A stretch of DNA of 64,000 nucleotides from Echria macrotheca (Eukaryota; Ascomycota; Sordariomycetes; Sordariales; Schizotheciaceae): contig MU839838.1 of the NCBI GenBank assembly GCA_030411725.1, positions 992,001 through 1,056,000 on the forward strand, in the 5' to 3' direction. The notes beneath the pieces are model-generated. The model was not told where the DNA came from and did no database searches. It saw only the letters and a program-made list of their open reading frames with translations. A program made the position numbers and the translations under genes. This document shows, piece by piece, positions 1 to 10,099 of the stretch. How positions within the stretch are numbered: the stretch's first letter is position 1; each line of letters opens with the position of its first letter.

Positions 1-421
1 GACCCCCTTCTCCCGTCCACTCAGCTGCAGCCGCCGCCAGGCATGCCACACGGCCAGGGCATCGTCCCTCCGCACGTGCTTATCCAGTCCCCAGTCCCGG
101 ATGCGCGACTTGTACATGCGCGGACTGTACCGACCAACCAACCACCCAATCAGAAAAAGAATGACCAGAGAATGAGATGAATAATCATAAAAAAAAAACT
201 CACGTGGCAAAAAACCCATACTCCCTCCCCAAAATCTCGGCCGTCTCGTGCAGCGTCCGGCCCTCGTCATGATAAAGTCGCGTAATCACCGGCCGCATGC
301 GCTGGAAACTCGCCTGGCTGGCGTATACCTTTTTCTTTCCTGTACCCGTACCCGTCCCCGTCCCCGTCTCTATCCCCTCTGGCGTAGTTGTTGAGTCGTC
401 ACTCATATCTTTCCCCCCCAA
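1..421 (-). CDS. Clr5-domain protein, 5' part only (gene runs off the left edge)
   Basis: Two exons are visible. Exon 1 is 421-204, or 406-204 if the second ATG is used. A 79-nt intron (203-125, GTGAGT...CAG) follows, and exon 2 runs from 124 past the window edge. Across the junction the protein reads FFATPRMYKSRIRDWGLDKH, the hallmark of the Clr5 domain, preceded by a helix with RPVITRLYHDEGRTLHETAE. Clr5 proteins are fungal nuclear or putative DNA-binding proteins; the family is named after a fission yeast silencing factor and most members are uncharacterised. The first 28 residues are low complexity: a Thr/Ser stretch and then alternating Thr-Gly coded by a degenerate hexamer repeat. The domain call is firm. 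The function, total length and C-terminal domains cannot be known from this window. Confidence 0.85.
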
Positions 422-785
422 AAAAGTCTTGGCGTGAGTGGTCAGAAAAATCCGAGAAATCCGAGCGGGCAGGCATGCCGTCGTTTCATCAGCAGCAGCC
501 GCTCATATATTACTTACCCGTATGATTGCCTAGCCTAGGCTAACCCGATCGGCTTTGCATCATCCAATTCTAGAACCATGACATTTATAGCACCACGTAT
601 TGACATGGCACAGATTAGTCATCACGAAACATCAAAATGCGCTTCGCGCTGCTTCATACCTAAGTATCTGCGGTAACCGGCGCTACGGACGTCTACGTTC
701 GCCTTTTCCCAATTCCGAGCCCAAACGCCGACATGTAACGCAGGTCCCCAAAGAAAATGCTTCGCCCAGATACACGCCCAAAAAG
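422..785. other. intergenic, no gene seen
   Basis: This stretch lies between the 5' end of the Clr5 gene and the 3' end of tps1, both on the minus strand, so it should hold the Clr5 promoter and the tps1 3' UTR. I see no supported gene or clear motif in it. Confidence 0.6.
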
Positions 786-2447
786 TTACTCCTTAGCCCC
801 GTTCTTGTCCGTGACCGCCTTGATCGCCTTGTTGGCCACGCTGGCCAGACCCTCACCAATAGTGCGGATCGGCAGCTTCTCATCAGGCTTCTCGTCGGCC
901 GCGTTGATCCGGGTGAGCTCGCTGACGAAGCTCTGACCCCACCAGGCACTCGTGTACTTGAACACGTAGCGCTCCAGCTTGCGGTAGTTGGCTTCGCGCT
1001 GCTCGGGACTCATGGTCACGGCATCGTGGATGGCATTGGCCAGCTCCTCCGTGTTCCACGGGTTGACAATCAGACTTCCGTTGAGACTCTGCGCGGCTCC
1101 GGTAAACTCGGATAAAATCATCACGCCGTGTCGTTCGCGCTGCGTGGCGATGTATTCGTAGGATACCAGATTCATGCCGTCGCGCGTCGAGCTGACGAGG
1201 CAGACGTCACTAACAGCATACAGCGCTGTCAACTCGTCGAACGAAACCGACTTGTGGAGGAAGTGGATCGGCATAAACTCGATCGTGCCGAATTTGCCGT
1301 TGATCCTACCGACAAGTTCGTTTACCACAGCCCGCAGATTCTGATACTCCTCGACATCTTGTCTGCTGGGCACGGCAACCTGAACAAGGACGATCTTTCC
1401 GATCCACTCGGGGTGCTCCGTCAGAAACACCTCGATCGCATGGAGCTTCTGGGGAACTCCCTTGATGTAATCGAGGCGGTCGACACCGACGATGAGCTTC
1501 ACGCCCTCGAACTTGCGCTTGAGCGCGGCGATGCGGTCGATGACCTTGGGCTTTTGGAGGCCCTCGACAAACTTCTCGGGATCAATTCCGATCGGGAAAG
1601 CTCCGACAGTGATGAAGCGACCTTTGTAGTCCACTCCGTTGGGTGTCGTCGAGGCAGATCTGAAAATGTCAGCGAGCGTTCACGTCCGTCTATCGTTTAG
1701 CACTCACAGAATCCGAGAGCAGCTGCTGAGGAAATGTCTGGCATAGTCGTAGGTGTGGAAGCCAATCAGGTCGCAGTCCAAAAGACCGAGCAACAGTTGC
1801 TCTCTGACTGGCAGGATGCGGTAGATCTCGCTGCTGGGAAACGGGGTATGCAGGAAGAAGCCAATCTTGACTCCCTTCTTCTTGCCCTCAATTTCCTCGC
1901 GGAGCATCTGCGGCAGGAGCATCAGGTGGTAGTCGTGGACCCAGATCAAATCGCCGTCCTGGACATCCTTTATGACGGTCTTCGCGAACATTCTGTTGAC
2001 CTCGCGATACGCAGACCAGGCCGACTCGTCGAAGGTAATCTCGCCGGGGTGGTAGTGGAACAGCGGCCACAGGATCGAGTCTGTCGCAATCATGTCAGCG
2101 CATCTGTCTCAATAACATCGCTAGCGACCGCGCAACTTACTGGAAAAACCATTGTAGTGACGGTCTGCAAGCTCGTCATCAACGAAGACGGGAACCGCGC
2201 CATACTCGTCCTTGAGGCGCTGTCTCATAGGCCCCGCCTCGGCTTCGGGGACTTCGAGGCCCGGCCAACCGTACCACTGGAAGCTTGTGGTCTTGGAGAG
2301 GCCGCTTAAGCCCGTGACGAGACCGCCCGAAGACATCGAGAACGTGTACTGGCCATCGTCTGCGCGCTTGATGGTAATTGGGAGGCGGTTGGAAATAAGG
2401 AGAAGGCGGCCGCCGCCCGCGGATTGATCTTCCTCCAGGGTAGGCAT
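786..2447 (-). CDS. tps1: alpha,alpha-trehalose-phosphate synthase (UDP-forming), GT20
   Basis: This enzyme makes trehalose-6-phosphate from UDP-glucose and glucose-6-phosphate, the first step of trehalose synthesis, in the cytosol. There are three exons, 2447-2141, 2080-1708 and 1659-786, with introns of 60 and 48 nt (GTAAGT/CAG and GTGAGT/CAG), giving 517 residues. That is the usual length for the single-domain Tps1 type, without the phosphatase domain of Tps2. Diagnostic stretches are LLLISNRLPITI at the N-terminus, NSILWPLFHYHPGEI across the first junction, WVHDYHLMLLPQMLR, FFLHTPFPSSEIYR, GVDRLDYIKGVPQKL, and RDGMNLVSYEYIA near the C-terminus. The sequence across both junctions matches the family without gaps, so the splice sites are secure. 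AGGGG/CCCCT stress-type elements lie upstream. The gene looks intact and functional. Confidence 0.96.
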
Positions 2448-4842
2448 CTTGTCGACTTCTTGCTAGTTCCGGAGTTGAAGTGTCGGAGGTCGAGTTGAAG
2501 ATGGAAAGTAAAGATAAACACGTCGTGCAAGATACAAATATGGTGTGCGCCGAGAACACTTCGCCGAGTGCAACTATCTTCTGGTGATATCGCAAGTCAG
2601 CCGGCCAGCGACGGATGGCGGGGCAGCGCCGATTGGAGGCGGGGTAGATGAATCCGATCACAAATCGATGAGAGCGATGAAAGGCAATTAACGAAAGCCA
2701 ATGCGATCGAGTTTATTATTCGTAGGGATTGGGCGTCATGGCAAGCACATAGCTGATTGACCGCGGTGCCACAGTATTTATCGCACAAGATGATGCGAAG
2801 CTGGAGAGAGAGACAAGGGAGTTTTCTGGAGGGGAATCCCAGAGCTCGATGAGCCGTCGACGTAATTTTTCGAGAGGGAAACAGGGATGCGCGACGCGGC
2901 ACAGCTGCCCCCTGTCAGTGGGCACCGGCACACCTGGCAGCCTGTGCCAGCCTCCCGCCAGCACGATAAAATCCCGGCAGGCCCCTCTTTCACTGACAGT
3001 TTTTGCCTCGCCTGTGCGACAGACGAGATGCACTTCAGCTCTCGCCATGTCGCGGCATTCCCTTCGTCCCCTTCCGAGATATGGTCCGCGTTGCAATGGA
3101 TGGCGGCCAGCGGTGTGGAGGGTGCCGTCGCGCCGTTTCGTTCCGGCTCGACAGGGGCGCAAATGGCGCACATGGAGCCCGCGACACCCGCAGCTGGCCT
3201 GCATTCCGCCGAAGCGATCGCATCGAATGTGTCCTGGACAATTCTGGCCGTTTCGGACCTTCTTCCTGCCCCGCCGAGACGGCCTATGAAGGCAAGAAGG
3301 CAACCTTCCTGTGTAGCAGAGAATTTGTGATAGCAGTTGCTTTCACCGGACCCTGTCAGTCAAAACGCCAGGAACCTCAACTGTTATCTCGGTGTCTTTT
3401 CCCAGCCAACAAACACAGCTTTGACGCCTGGCCTTATCGAGCTGCACCTCCAGCGATGACGACAAGGCGCCTGCGAGGTGGAGCAGACACCTGCTCGCAG
3501 GATGCACACAGGCATCTTCCATCGGTCGACTTTAGCCGTGCTCCCGCCAACCTTGGTGGGGTCTGAGTTGTCAGTCGGGTCATCAACGGCCATCGACGCC
3601 CAATCGATCAGCCACTACCCTCCTTCACGTCGGGCGGACCGAATTCTAGCTCTGCACTTCAGTTTCCGACATTTCAGTCCCATCCTGCATATTCGGCATC
3701 AGGCGGTCCAGCGGAATCTGGACGGTATTTTGACCGTGGAACACAAAGAAGCCCTTACCCTTGTCGGCATCTCGTCCCGTCGCTGCGATATCGGTGGACT
3801 GGTCAACACGCGACAAACGCGGCATCTGGAATGCCACATCCGGCCAAGGATGTCTGACCTTTGGACCTTATTCATCGGAGGCCTTATTCACCTTGCATAC
3901 CGAGACCCCACAAGGCATAATATGGTAGTATAAGTTATGGATCTTAGCCCTATGATCCTCAAGTTTCCATGGCCTGCCTTTGGATGCTTTGTAGGTGGAA
4001 TAGTGGAGCCAGCTGGGGGCAGACACGTGATGCAGATTCACGAATCTGCGTAGGTAGGTATCCTTCAATAAGGCCGCACAAAGGCCGAGTCTTTCAAATC
4101 CCCTGCGGTCGTGGACACGTTGGGGAATCATCTACTCCTAAGTCATGATCATCGCCGGGGGCACCAAGTAAACAAACCCTGGTGTCGAGGCTCGTTTTGT
4201 CCCACCCACAACTCAACTACCTACCTATGAAATACTGCCTTACAAGTTAGTATATTCTCTCTGAGGAGCAGCTCACCGTTGCCATGCCAAGTGGCTTTCG
4301 ATGGAACGTCTTGGTTTCGGTTCCGGACTCGCTCATGGTAACATCGAGGGCCGGATGAAAAGGCTGCTCTAAGCGAGCCCAAGTAATAATTTGAGACGAA
4401 ATCAGCACTTTACTGCCACAGGAAGGTTATTGATCTTCTGTCAGACAAAGAAATGCATATAACCCTTACTCATTAGTAACCAGGTAAGATGTGATAACTC
4501 GGGTTGCTATTGGTGCTAGAGACTCCAAGACTCAAAAGTCAGTTGCATGTTCACTGCCCAGTACACACACCGAGGGTTGAGAGGACAGGAAACCGGGTCA
4601 AGCTCCCGGGTATAACCAATGATTGGCAGCTTGGGTCGGCAATCTTTCAAATCAGCGTTGCGGTCTCGTACTCGTACCTAGCCGTCCCCCAACTGTGAAG
4701 ATGATTCGTCTATTCCTAGCAACCAGGGAAAGAATTCTTATATAGGTATGGGGAGATAACCCCTCCGAGACGTCATGCGACTTCACCTTTTTCTGCGATT
4801 TTGGGCTGATAACGCCCGACGCGGTGTTCGCTTTCAATCACA
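2448..4842. other. 2.4 kb divergent intergenic region between tps1 and the P450
   Basis: This holds the tps1 promoter and 5' leader on the left and the P450 promoter on the right. Several open frames of 130-195 codons exist on both strands at about 2.7-3.6 kb. They overlap one another, match no family I know, and have no consistent splice structure, so I do not call them. Three STRE-type pentamers lie at 2830-2986. I see nothing else. Confidence 0.5.
2830..2986. promoter_or_regulatory. cluster of STRE-like pentamers upstream of tps1
   Basis: AGGGG at 2830-2834 and CCCCT at 2909-2913 and 2982-2986 lie about 385-540 bp upstream of the tps1 start. These are the core of the yeast stress response element bound by Msn2/4-type zinc fingers, and trehalose synthase genes are classic stress targets. 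A five-base motif occurs often by chance, so the assignment is an inference from position and gene function. Confidence 0.3.
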
Positions 4843-6779
4843 ATGGCCCTCGCCGGTGCAAGTCTTGGGAATGTGGTTGTTGTTGTCCTAGTGGTGGTAA
4901 GATCTCTTATCCTTTATCTTTGGCTTTGTACGGAAAACTTGGCTTCATTGCTCGCAGTATCTGCGAGTATGTGGTACTCCGGCACCAACAGCAGCAACAA
5001 GCATCCTTATCTGGGTTATGGGAAGGCAACTTTCTCGTTAGATACCCGTGAATTCATGTCTGAATCACGATTTGGAAACATCCGAAGCGGCATAATTACC
5101 TAATAACAGAACTAACAATCCTACATACGACAGATCACAACTTACCTCGCCAGCCATGTCCTCTACAACCTCTATCTCCACCCCCTCCGCCGCTACCCCG
5201 GCCCGCTCCTCATGCGCGCCACCAAGCTAGGTTTTTGCTACGGCCTAGTCCGCGGCACTCTCCCGTTCGACATGCTCGCCCTCCACAAGCGCTACGGACC
5301 GGTGGTGCGCATCGCGCCCGACCAGCTCGCCTTCGCCGACGCGGGCGCGTGGAAGGATATCATGGGCCACCAGAAGGCGGGCGCGCTCGAGTTCGAGAAG
5401 AATCCCAAGTTTTACCGGCCGGTGCCGGCGATTCCGGTCGATATCATCAATGCGTCGCGCGAGGAGCACGGCCTGCTGAGGCGGACTATGGCGCATGGGT
5501 TTAGCGATCGGAGCATGCGCGAGCAGCAGCCTATTATTCAGGGGTATGTTGATTTGCTGGTGCGGCGGTTGAGGGGACTGGCTGAGGCGGGCGAGGCGGT
5601 GGATATGACGGCTTGGTATAACTTTACGACGTTTGATGTGATTGGGGATTTGGCCTTTGGGGAGAGGTAAGGAAGACGGCATGCATCTAAGAGAGCAAGC
5701 AGGCTGACAGGGACTAGTTTTGGTTGTCTCGACAATTCGGATTATCACCCCTGGGTCAAGGCGATCTTCGACTTGACTCGAACGGGGACCGTTGTGCAGG
5801 CACTTGCGCAGTATCCTGGTCTTCTGCGATTTCTGGTCTCCCTGGTTCCGATGAGCGCGTGGAAGGAGCGGGAGCACCATCTTGAACTTACCAAGGCGAA
5901 GCTGCTCCGACGTATGGAGTCTGGCAAGGAGCGACCGGACCTGGTCGAGGGCCTGCTGAAGAAAAAGGACGAGTGGGTATGTTTATTCCTCGAGATGGAA
6001 GCGGAAAGCTCTGGGCTGACGGATCTATCAGGGCTTGACGCTTGACAAGCTGCAGGCAAACAGCGCGATTCTGATCATTGCCGGTTCAGAGACGACGGCA
6101 ACACTGTTGTCGGGCGTCACGTATCTCCTACTGACCAACCAATCAGCACTGGAGAGGCTCACAGCTGAGATCCGGAGCACCTTCAAGGCCGAGGCCGAGA
6201 TAGACTTTGCAAGCGTCAGCACGCTGCCATACCTGCTGGCATGTCTCGACGAAGCCCTCCGCCTGTATCCGCCCGTCCCAGGCGGGCTACCCAGGATCGT
6301 GCCGAAAGGAGGTGCTACTATCTGCAAGAACTATGTGCCGGAAAAGGTGAGGGTGCATTTTCCTGCGGTGGGGTTCCCGACAGCAGGGCTGACAAGGACG
6401 CAGACTGTTGTCTCCATCTTCCACTGGGCCATGTACCATGACGAGAACAATTTCAAGGATCCACTTTCCTTCCGCCCTGAGAGGTGGCTTGATGACCCGG
6501 CTTTTGCGACTGACAACAAGGAGGCGTTCCAGCCGTTCCACATCGGTCCCAGGAATTGTCTGGGCAGGAAGTAAGTGTCCCGCCCTCCACGCACATGGTT
6601 ATCTGTCTCTAACACCAGAAAGTCTCGCATACATCGAAATGCGCATAATTCTTGCTCGGATAATCTGGAACTTTGACATGCGAATTACGGAGGAGGGTCT
6701 GGATTGGATAAGAAATCAGAGGGCCTTCAACTTGTGGCAGAAGGGACCGTTGAAGGTCTGGTTGACGCCGGTCAGGTAG
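4843..6779 (+). CDS. cytochrome P450 monooxygenase (fungal microsomal type)
   Basis: A haem-thiolate monooxygenase of about 494 residues, expected on the ER membrane and served by cytochrome P450 reductase. There are six exons: 4843-4896, 5134-5666, 5718-5976, 6032-6346, 6404-6570 and 6623-6779. The first 18 residues are a hydrophobic anchor, followed by a Pro-rich hinge (YLHPLRRYPGPLL). Key motifs are the I-helix AGSETT at about residues 299-304, the ExxR motif EALR at about 356-359, FRPERW, and the haem loop FHIGPRNCLG with the axial cysteine at about 439. The last intron uses the AG at 6621-6622, restoring the canonical CLGRNLAYIEMR. Intron 1 is 237 nt, far longer than the others (51-57 nt). 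General resemblance is to the CYP65/isotrichodermin hydroxylase-like group (low certainty). No terpene, polyketide or peptide synthase lies nearby, so the substrate is unknown. Confidence 0.92.
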
Positions 6780-7266
6780 ACTATGAGCTATGCAAAGTGC
6801 AAGATCTCAAGTATACGGACTTACTATGAAATAATGGAAACTTTTCTTTAGTACTTAGTTCTGCTAATGAACTGATACCAGTCCTTGAAAGGGATACAGC
6901 GGTTTGGCACGTAAACTCTGCCCTATCCGGCACCTTGGCTGACAGCAGAAATATTTCCTGACTTGCTCAGTGATGGAGCCATGGCGAAGAGTGGAAAGGT
7001 ATGACAGAGAAATTTGAGTTAGTCATCTTGTTCAAGCGCATGTTTGTCGCTGGTTTTGACTTTGATCCTGCCGGTTCAGTTCAGGGAGGGGATAACCCTA
7101 ACCCTAAATGAGTCCCGCCCATCACTTGACCGCTGAAGCATCAACGACCTTCTAGACGAGCTTATCTTCCGTCGGCAGAAACCTGCAATGTCCAGCTGAG
7201 GTTCTCGGCCGCTCTTCCCTTGCCCTCACTTCACCACTCTCATTTTTCGTTTTGGAGGCTGTCAAG
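6780..7266. other. intergenic, with a telomere-like repeat
   Basis: This is P450 3' flank followed by the promoter and leader of the aspartylglucosaminidase gene. The only distinctive element is a short CCCTAA-type tandem at 7093-7108. No gene is seen. Confidence 0.5.
7093..7108. repeat. interstitial telomere-like tract (telo-box like)
   Basis: TAACCCTAACCCTAAA holds about two and a half copies of the fungal telomere unit CCCTAA, about 160 bp upstream of the start at 7267. It may be a promoter telo-box, a scar of telomere-sequence insertion at a healed break, or chance. Confidence 0.5.
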
Positions 7267-8373
7267 ATGCGACGCGCAACTCTGGCGTTGACCTTTGTCG
7301 CACTTCAACTCCGCTTTGCAAACCCAGCTCGAGCCAACCCCACGCCTGGGTTCCCGCTCGTGATCAACACCTGGGGCGGTCCCTTCACGGCAGCAACCGA
7401 TGCCGCATACCTGGCTCTCCTCAACCCAGCCACTTCGGCTCTCGACGCCGTCGAGATCGGTTGCGCGACATGTGAGCGCAACCAGTGCGACTCGACAGTC
7501 GGCTTTGGCGGGAGCCCGGACGAGGCATGCGAGACAACGCTCGACGCCATGATCATGGACGGCACGACCATGAAGACAGGCGCCGTGGCCGGTCTCCGCC
7601 GCGTAAGGGATGCAATAGCTGTTGCGCGCCACGTCCTCGAGCATACGGCGCACTCAATGTTGGTCGGCGACCATGCGACGGAGTTTGCGGTGGAGAATGG
7701 TTTCCGGGAGGAGGACCTCTCCACCCCGGAGTCGCGTGAACGGTGTCGGGCGTGGAGGGAGGCGAATTGTCAGGCAAACTACCGCATCAATGTCGCACCT
7801 GATCCAACGACATCCTGTGGGCCGTATCGACCTCTGGCCTTGGATTCACTGGCAAAGGGTTACCCGGGTTTACTAGACGCCGGGTATGCTGCGGCATCAC
7901 ACGATACCATCTCCATGGTGGCCATACACTCCTCGGGTGTGATGGCTGCCGGTACATCTACCAACGGCGCCTCACACAAAGTACCGGGCAGAGTTGGAGA
8001 CGGACCGATTGTCGGTAGCGGGTCCTATGTCGACGGTGAAGTCGGTGGGTGCGGGGCTACTGGGGATGGAGACGTTATGATGCGCTTCCTCCCGTGCTAT
8101 CAGGCAGTCGAGAATCTGAGACGAGGTATGTCACCGACCGAGGCTGCAGAAGACGCGGTAAAAAGGATGTTGCGAAAGTATCCCCGGATATCCAGCGGCA
8201 TCGTCGTGGTCAACGCCAAAGGGGAGCATGGTGGGGCAGCATCGGGATGGACCTTCACGTACGCTGTGAGAGGAGGGAACATGAACGCGACTGAAGTCAT
8301 TACGGTACCTCCAGTGGATGCCGAGTCGGAATCCTCCCCAAGGATGGACTGGGCACTTCAGTATGAACTTTGA
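7267..8373 (+). CDS. N4-(beta-N-acetylglucosaminyl)-L-asparaginase (aspartylglucosaminidase), secretory or vacuolar
   Basis: This Ntn-hydrolase cleaves the GlcNAc-Asn bond during breakdown of N-glycoproteins, in the vacuole or outside the cell. It is a single exon of 368 residues starting at the ATG at 7267. The open frame extends five codons upstream but without an ATG. MRRATLALTFVALQL is a signal peptide. FPLVINTWGGPF is the N-terminal beta strand of the alpha chain. Self-cleavage is expected before Thr at about residue 214, in SHDTISMVAIHSSG; that Thr becomes the N-terminal nucleophile of the beta chain. Further family features are GTSTNGASHKVPGRVGDGPI and GGCGATGDGD, which line the substrate pocket. 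Several Cys in the alpha chain fit disulphides of a secreted enzyme. The gene appears intact. Confidence 0.93.
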   Translation: MRRATLALTFVALQLRFANPARANPTPGFPLVINTWGGPFTAATDAAYLALLNPATSALDAVEIGCATCERNQCDSTVGFGGSPDEACETTLDAMIMDGTTMKTGAVAGLRRVRDAIAVARHVLEHTAHSMLVGDHATEFAVENGFREEDLSTPESRERCRAWREANCQANYRINVAPDPTTSCGPYRPLALDSLAKGYPGLLDAGYAAASHDTISMVAIHSSGVMAAGTSTNGASHKVPGRVGDGPIVGSGSYVDGEVGGCGATGDGDVMMRFLPCYQAVENLRRGMSPTEAAEDAVKRMLRKYPRISSGIVVVNAKGEHGGAASGWTFTYAVRGGNMNATEVITVPPVDAESESSPRMDWALQYEL

Positions 8374-8749
8374 CAACTTTGAACAGACAGCAGTCGTGCA
8401 TTGTCAACAACCCTTACCCAACCAAACCCCGGATTTTCGTTGTCGGTTCGTCGGCTCGATCCCGAACGAGGGGTGGCCCCACTTCGTCCGCGGGAGCCAA
8501 CCACATTTCTCCACAGGTTCGCGCTAAGCCCCAACGGTCAGAGCAATCTCACATCGAAGACACCTGCCGGCGCGATGGCGCAGTTTTCGTTCCCTTCTCA
8601 CCTCATCCCTCATCCGACAACGTTCATCGCGAGTCCATGTCTCTGATCGCCTGAGCCCGTGTCGCAGATCCGCCGCGACGGCGGCATGTCACTCATTTTC
8701 TGCTTCTGAGCCGCATCTCCATTCGTTTACATCTCGCTCTCTTTTCGCG
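8374..8749. other. intergenic, no gene seen
   Basis: The 3' flank of the glucosaminidase gene and the promoter and leader of the next gene in the same direction. I see no further element. Confidence 0.5.
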
Positions 8750-9514
8750 ATGCGCCTTGTCGCGCTGTTTTCGCTTCTCGTTGCCGCCCGGCGTGCTGTG
8801 GCCGACGGCGGCACCGTCTGGGCCACCCCTCATGACAGCTACTCCAGCAGCGTGGGCGTCTTGGGGTGCAAGGTGAACTCGGACAGGATAGCTTACTGGC
8901 CTGGGTCTATCGACTGTTCGAATATCTGCGTCTCGCTCAGCTACGAGGATCGATCTGTTTATCTTCTGCGCATCGACCAGTCTGGCGGCGCGCACGATGT
9001 CAGCTACGACGCCTGGAACTATCTTTATACCGGTTACTCGGCCACATCCAAGCCGGCGGCCGGCGGCGCCATCGCCATGGAGTACCAGGATGTCGACGTC
9101 TCCAACTGCGCCGATCTCATTCATACCGATGACGGGAAACTCCCGCTTAGCGCCGCTAACAGCATGAACTTTCTGTCTAGCTGTCTTGAGAAAGACAGCT
9201 GGATCGGCAAGAATTATCGTCTTTACAACATTCTGGACCCCATCTGCACCTGGGGCTATGACGAGCCGTGCACTCTCGACTGGCCGGCCGCCAACCAGGC
9301 GTCATGTCCGCACGCGCTGGGTACTCCGGCGGTGCTCACCAGCGCCCCGGTGTGGGATATCAAGTACCCCAGCGGACACAAGGTGCTGGCCGGCTCACCG
9401 CCAGTACCCGGTGGCCCTGCGCCTCCGAGCCCGGATGCGGGTAACTTGGGCAAAGTGGCCTCAAAGGCCTTGATGGCGTTGAGCTTTGCAACGTGGGCGA
9501 TATGTTGGTTATAG
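8750..9514 (+). CDS. secreted Cys-rich protein with a double-psi beta-barrel-like region and GPI signal
   Basis: A single exon of 254 residues. It starts with a signal peptide (MRLVALFSLLVAARRAVA) and ends with a Pro-rich spacer (PPVPGGPAPPSPDAGN) and a hydrophobic tail (ALMALSFATWAICWL), the arrangement of a GPI-anchored cell-wall protein. The middle, with its YSSSVGVLGCKV start and the Tyr/Asp/Cys-rich DIDCSN, SYEDRSVYLLRIDQSGG and DVDVSNCADLIH stretches, recalls the expansin/RlpA-like (double-psi beta-barrel) proteins widespread in fungi. I base this on general resemblance, not on catalytic residues I can point to. A role at the cell wall or in surface interactions is inferred. No enzymatic function should be assumed. 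Confidence 0.8.
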   Translation: MRLVALFSLLVAARRAVADGGTVWATPHDSYSSSVGVLGCKVNSDRIAYWPGSIDCSNICVSLSYEDRSVYLLRIDQSGGAHDVSYDAWNYLYTGYSATSKPAAGGAIAMEYQDVDVSNCADLIHTDDGKLPLSAANSMNFLSSCLEKDSWIGKNYRLYNILDPICTWGYDEPCTLDWPAANQASCPHALGTPAVLTSAPVWDIKYPSGHKVLAGSPPVPGGPAPPSPDAGNLGKVASKALMALSFATWAICWL

Positions 9515-10099
9515 CATCTCGCCGGGATACGGGTGCGTGGTTTTGGAATGTGTAATGTTGGATACCCCTTAATATAGAGCGTTTGACGCAAAGGTCGGCT
9601 GGATGTCTTCGTGCTTTGTCCCGTGGCATGTCGCGAACGAGTCCGAGCCAGATATTCGCAAATCCGGAGCGTTCTGGCGGAGTTCCGGTGCAATGGAGAT
9701 ATTTTGCATGTAATACTGTTTCGTTCAGCGATAGACTCTTCCGTCCTCTGTAGTTTCTCACATTTTGCTAAACTCTGATGAATAATTGCTGAAGAAGAAT
9801 GGCTGCAAATTTGAGCCATGACTTGTCGCGGTGATTATGTAAGCACATCTTTGGTGGATTTGTCTTGGCATCCTCGAGATCGCGCTAGGATCACAGCGCG
9901 AAACGTCCCACCTCCCCGCCATCCACACGTCTCCCAAAAAACGCGTCGGTCGCCGGACGAAAACGCGTCGAGGTCGATAAACGGCAATTGTAATATTTTA
10001 CCTTAGTCGCTATCAGCATACTATCTCCCAAAAACCCAATCAATTCGATTCCATTGCCAGCCATCGTGGGTCGTCCCCTGCGCGCATCGAGAGCCCACC
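9515..10099. other. intergenic: promoter of the histone chaperone gene
   Basis: The left part is the 3' flank of the GPI protein gene. The right part is the promoter and leader of the HIRIP3-like gene and carries the MCB pair listed separately. No other gene is seen. Confidence 0.5.
9941..9968. promoter_or_regulatory. pair of MCB boxes (ACGCGT)
   Basis: Two perfect ACGCGT hexamers at 9941-9946 and 9963-9968 start 22 bases apart, about 130-160 bp upstream of the start of the HIRIP3-like gene. ACGCGT is the MluI cell-cycle box bound by MBF (Mbp1/Swi6 type), which drives G1/S genes in fungi. Pairing, spacing and an S-phase-type downstream gene make a real site plausible. Binding is inferred. 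Confidence 0.5.

Noticed and set aside
600..2309. Three plus-strand open frames of 171-191 codons (600-1115, 1128-1700, 1734-2309).
   Set aside because: They are antisense shadows of the tps1 exons, whose splice sites and motifs are unambiguous on the other strand.
2716..3566. Overlapping open frames on both strands upstream of tps1, up to 195 codons.
   Set aside because: They overlap each other, lack domains and codon signal, and are what GC-rich non-coding DNA gives.
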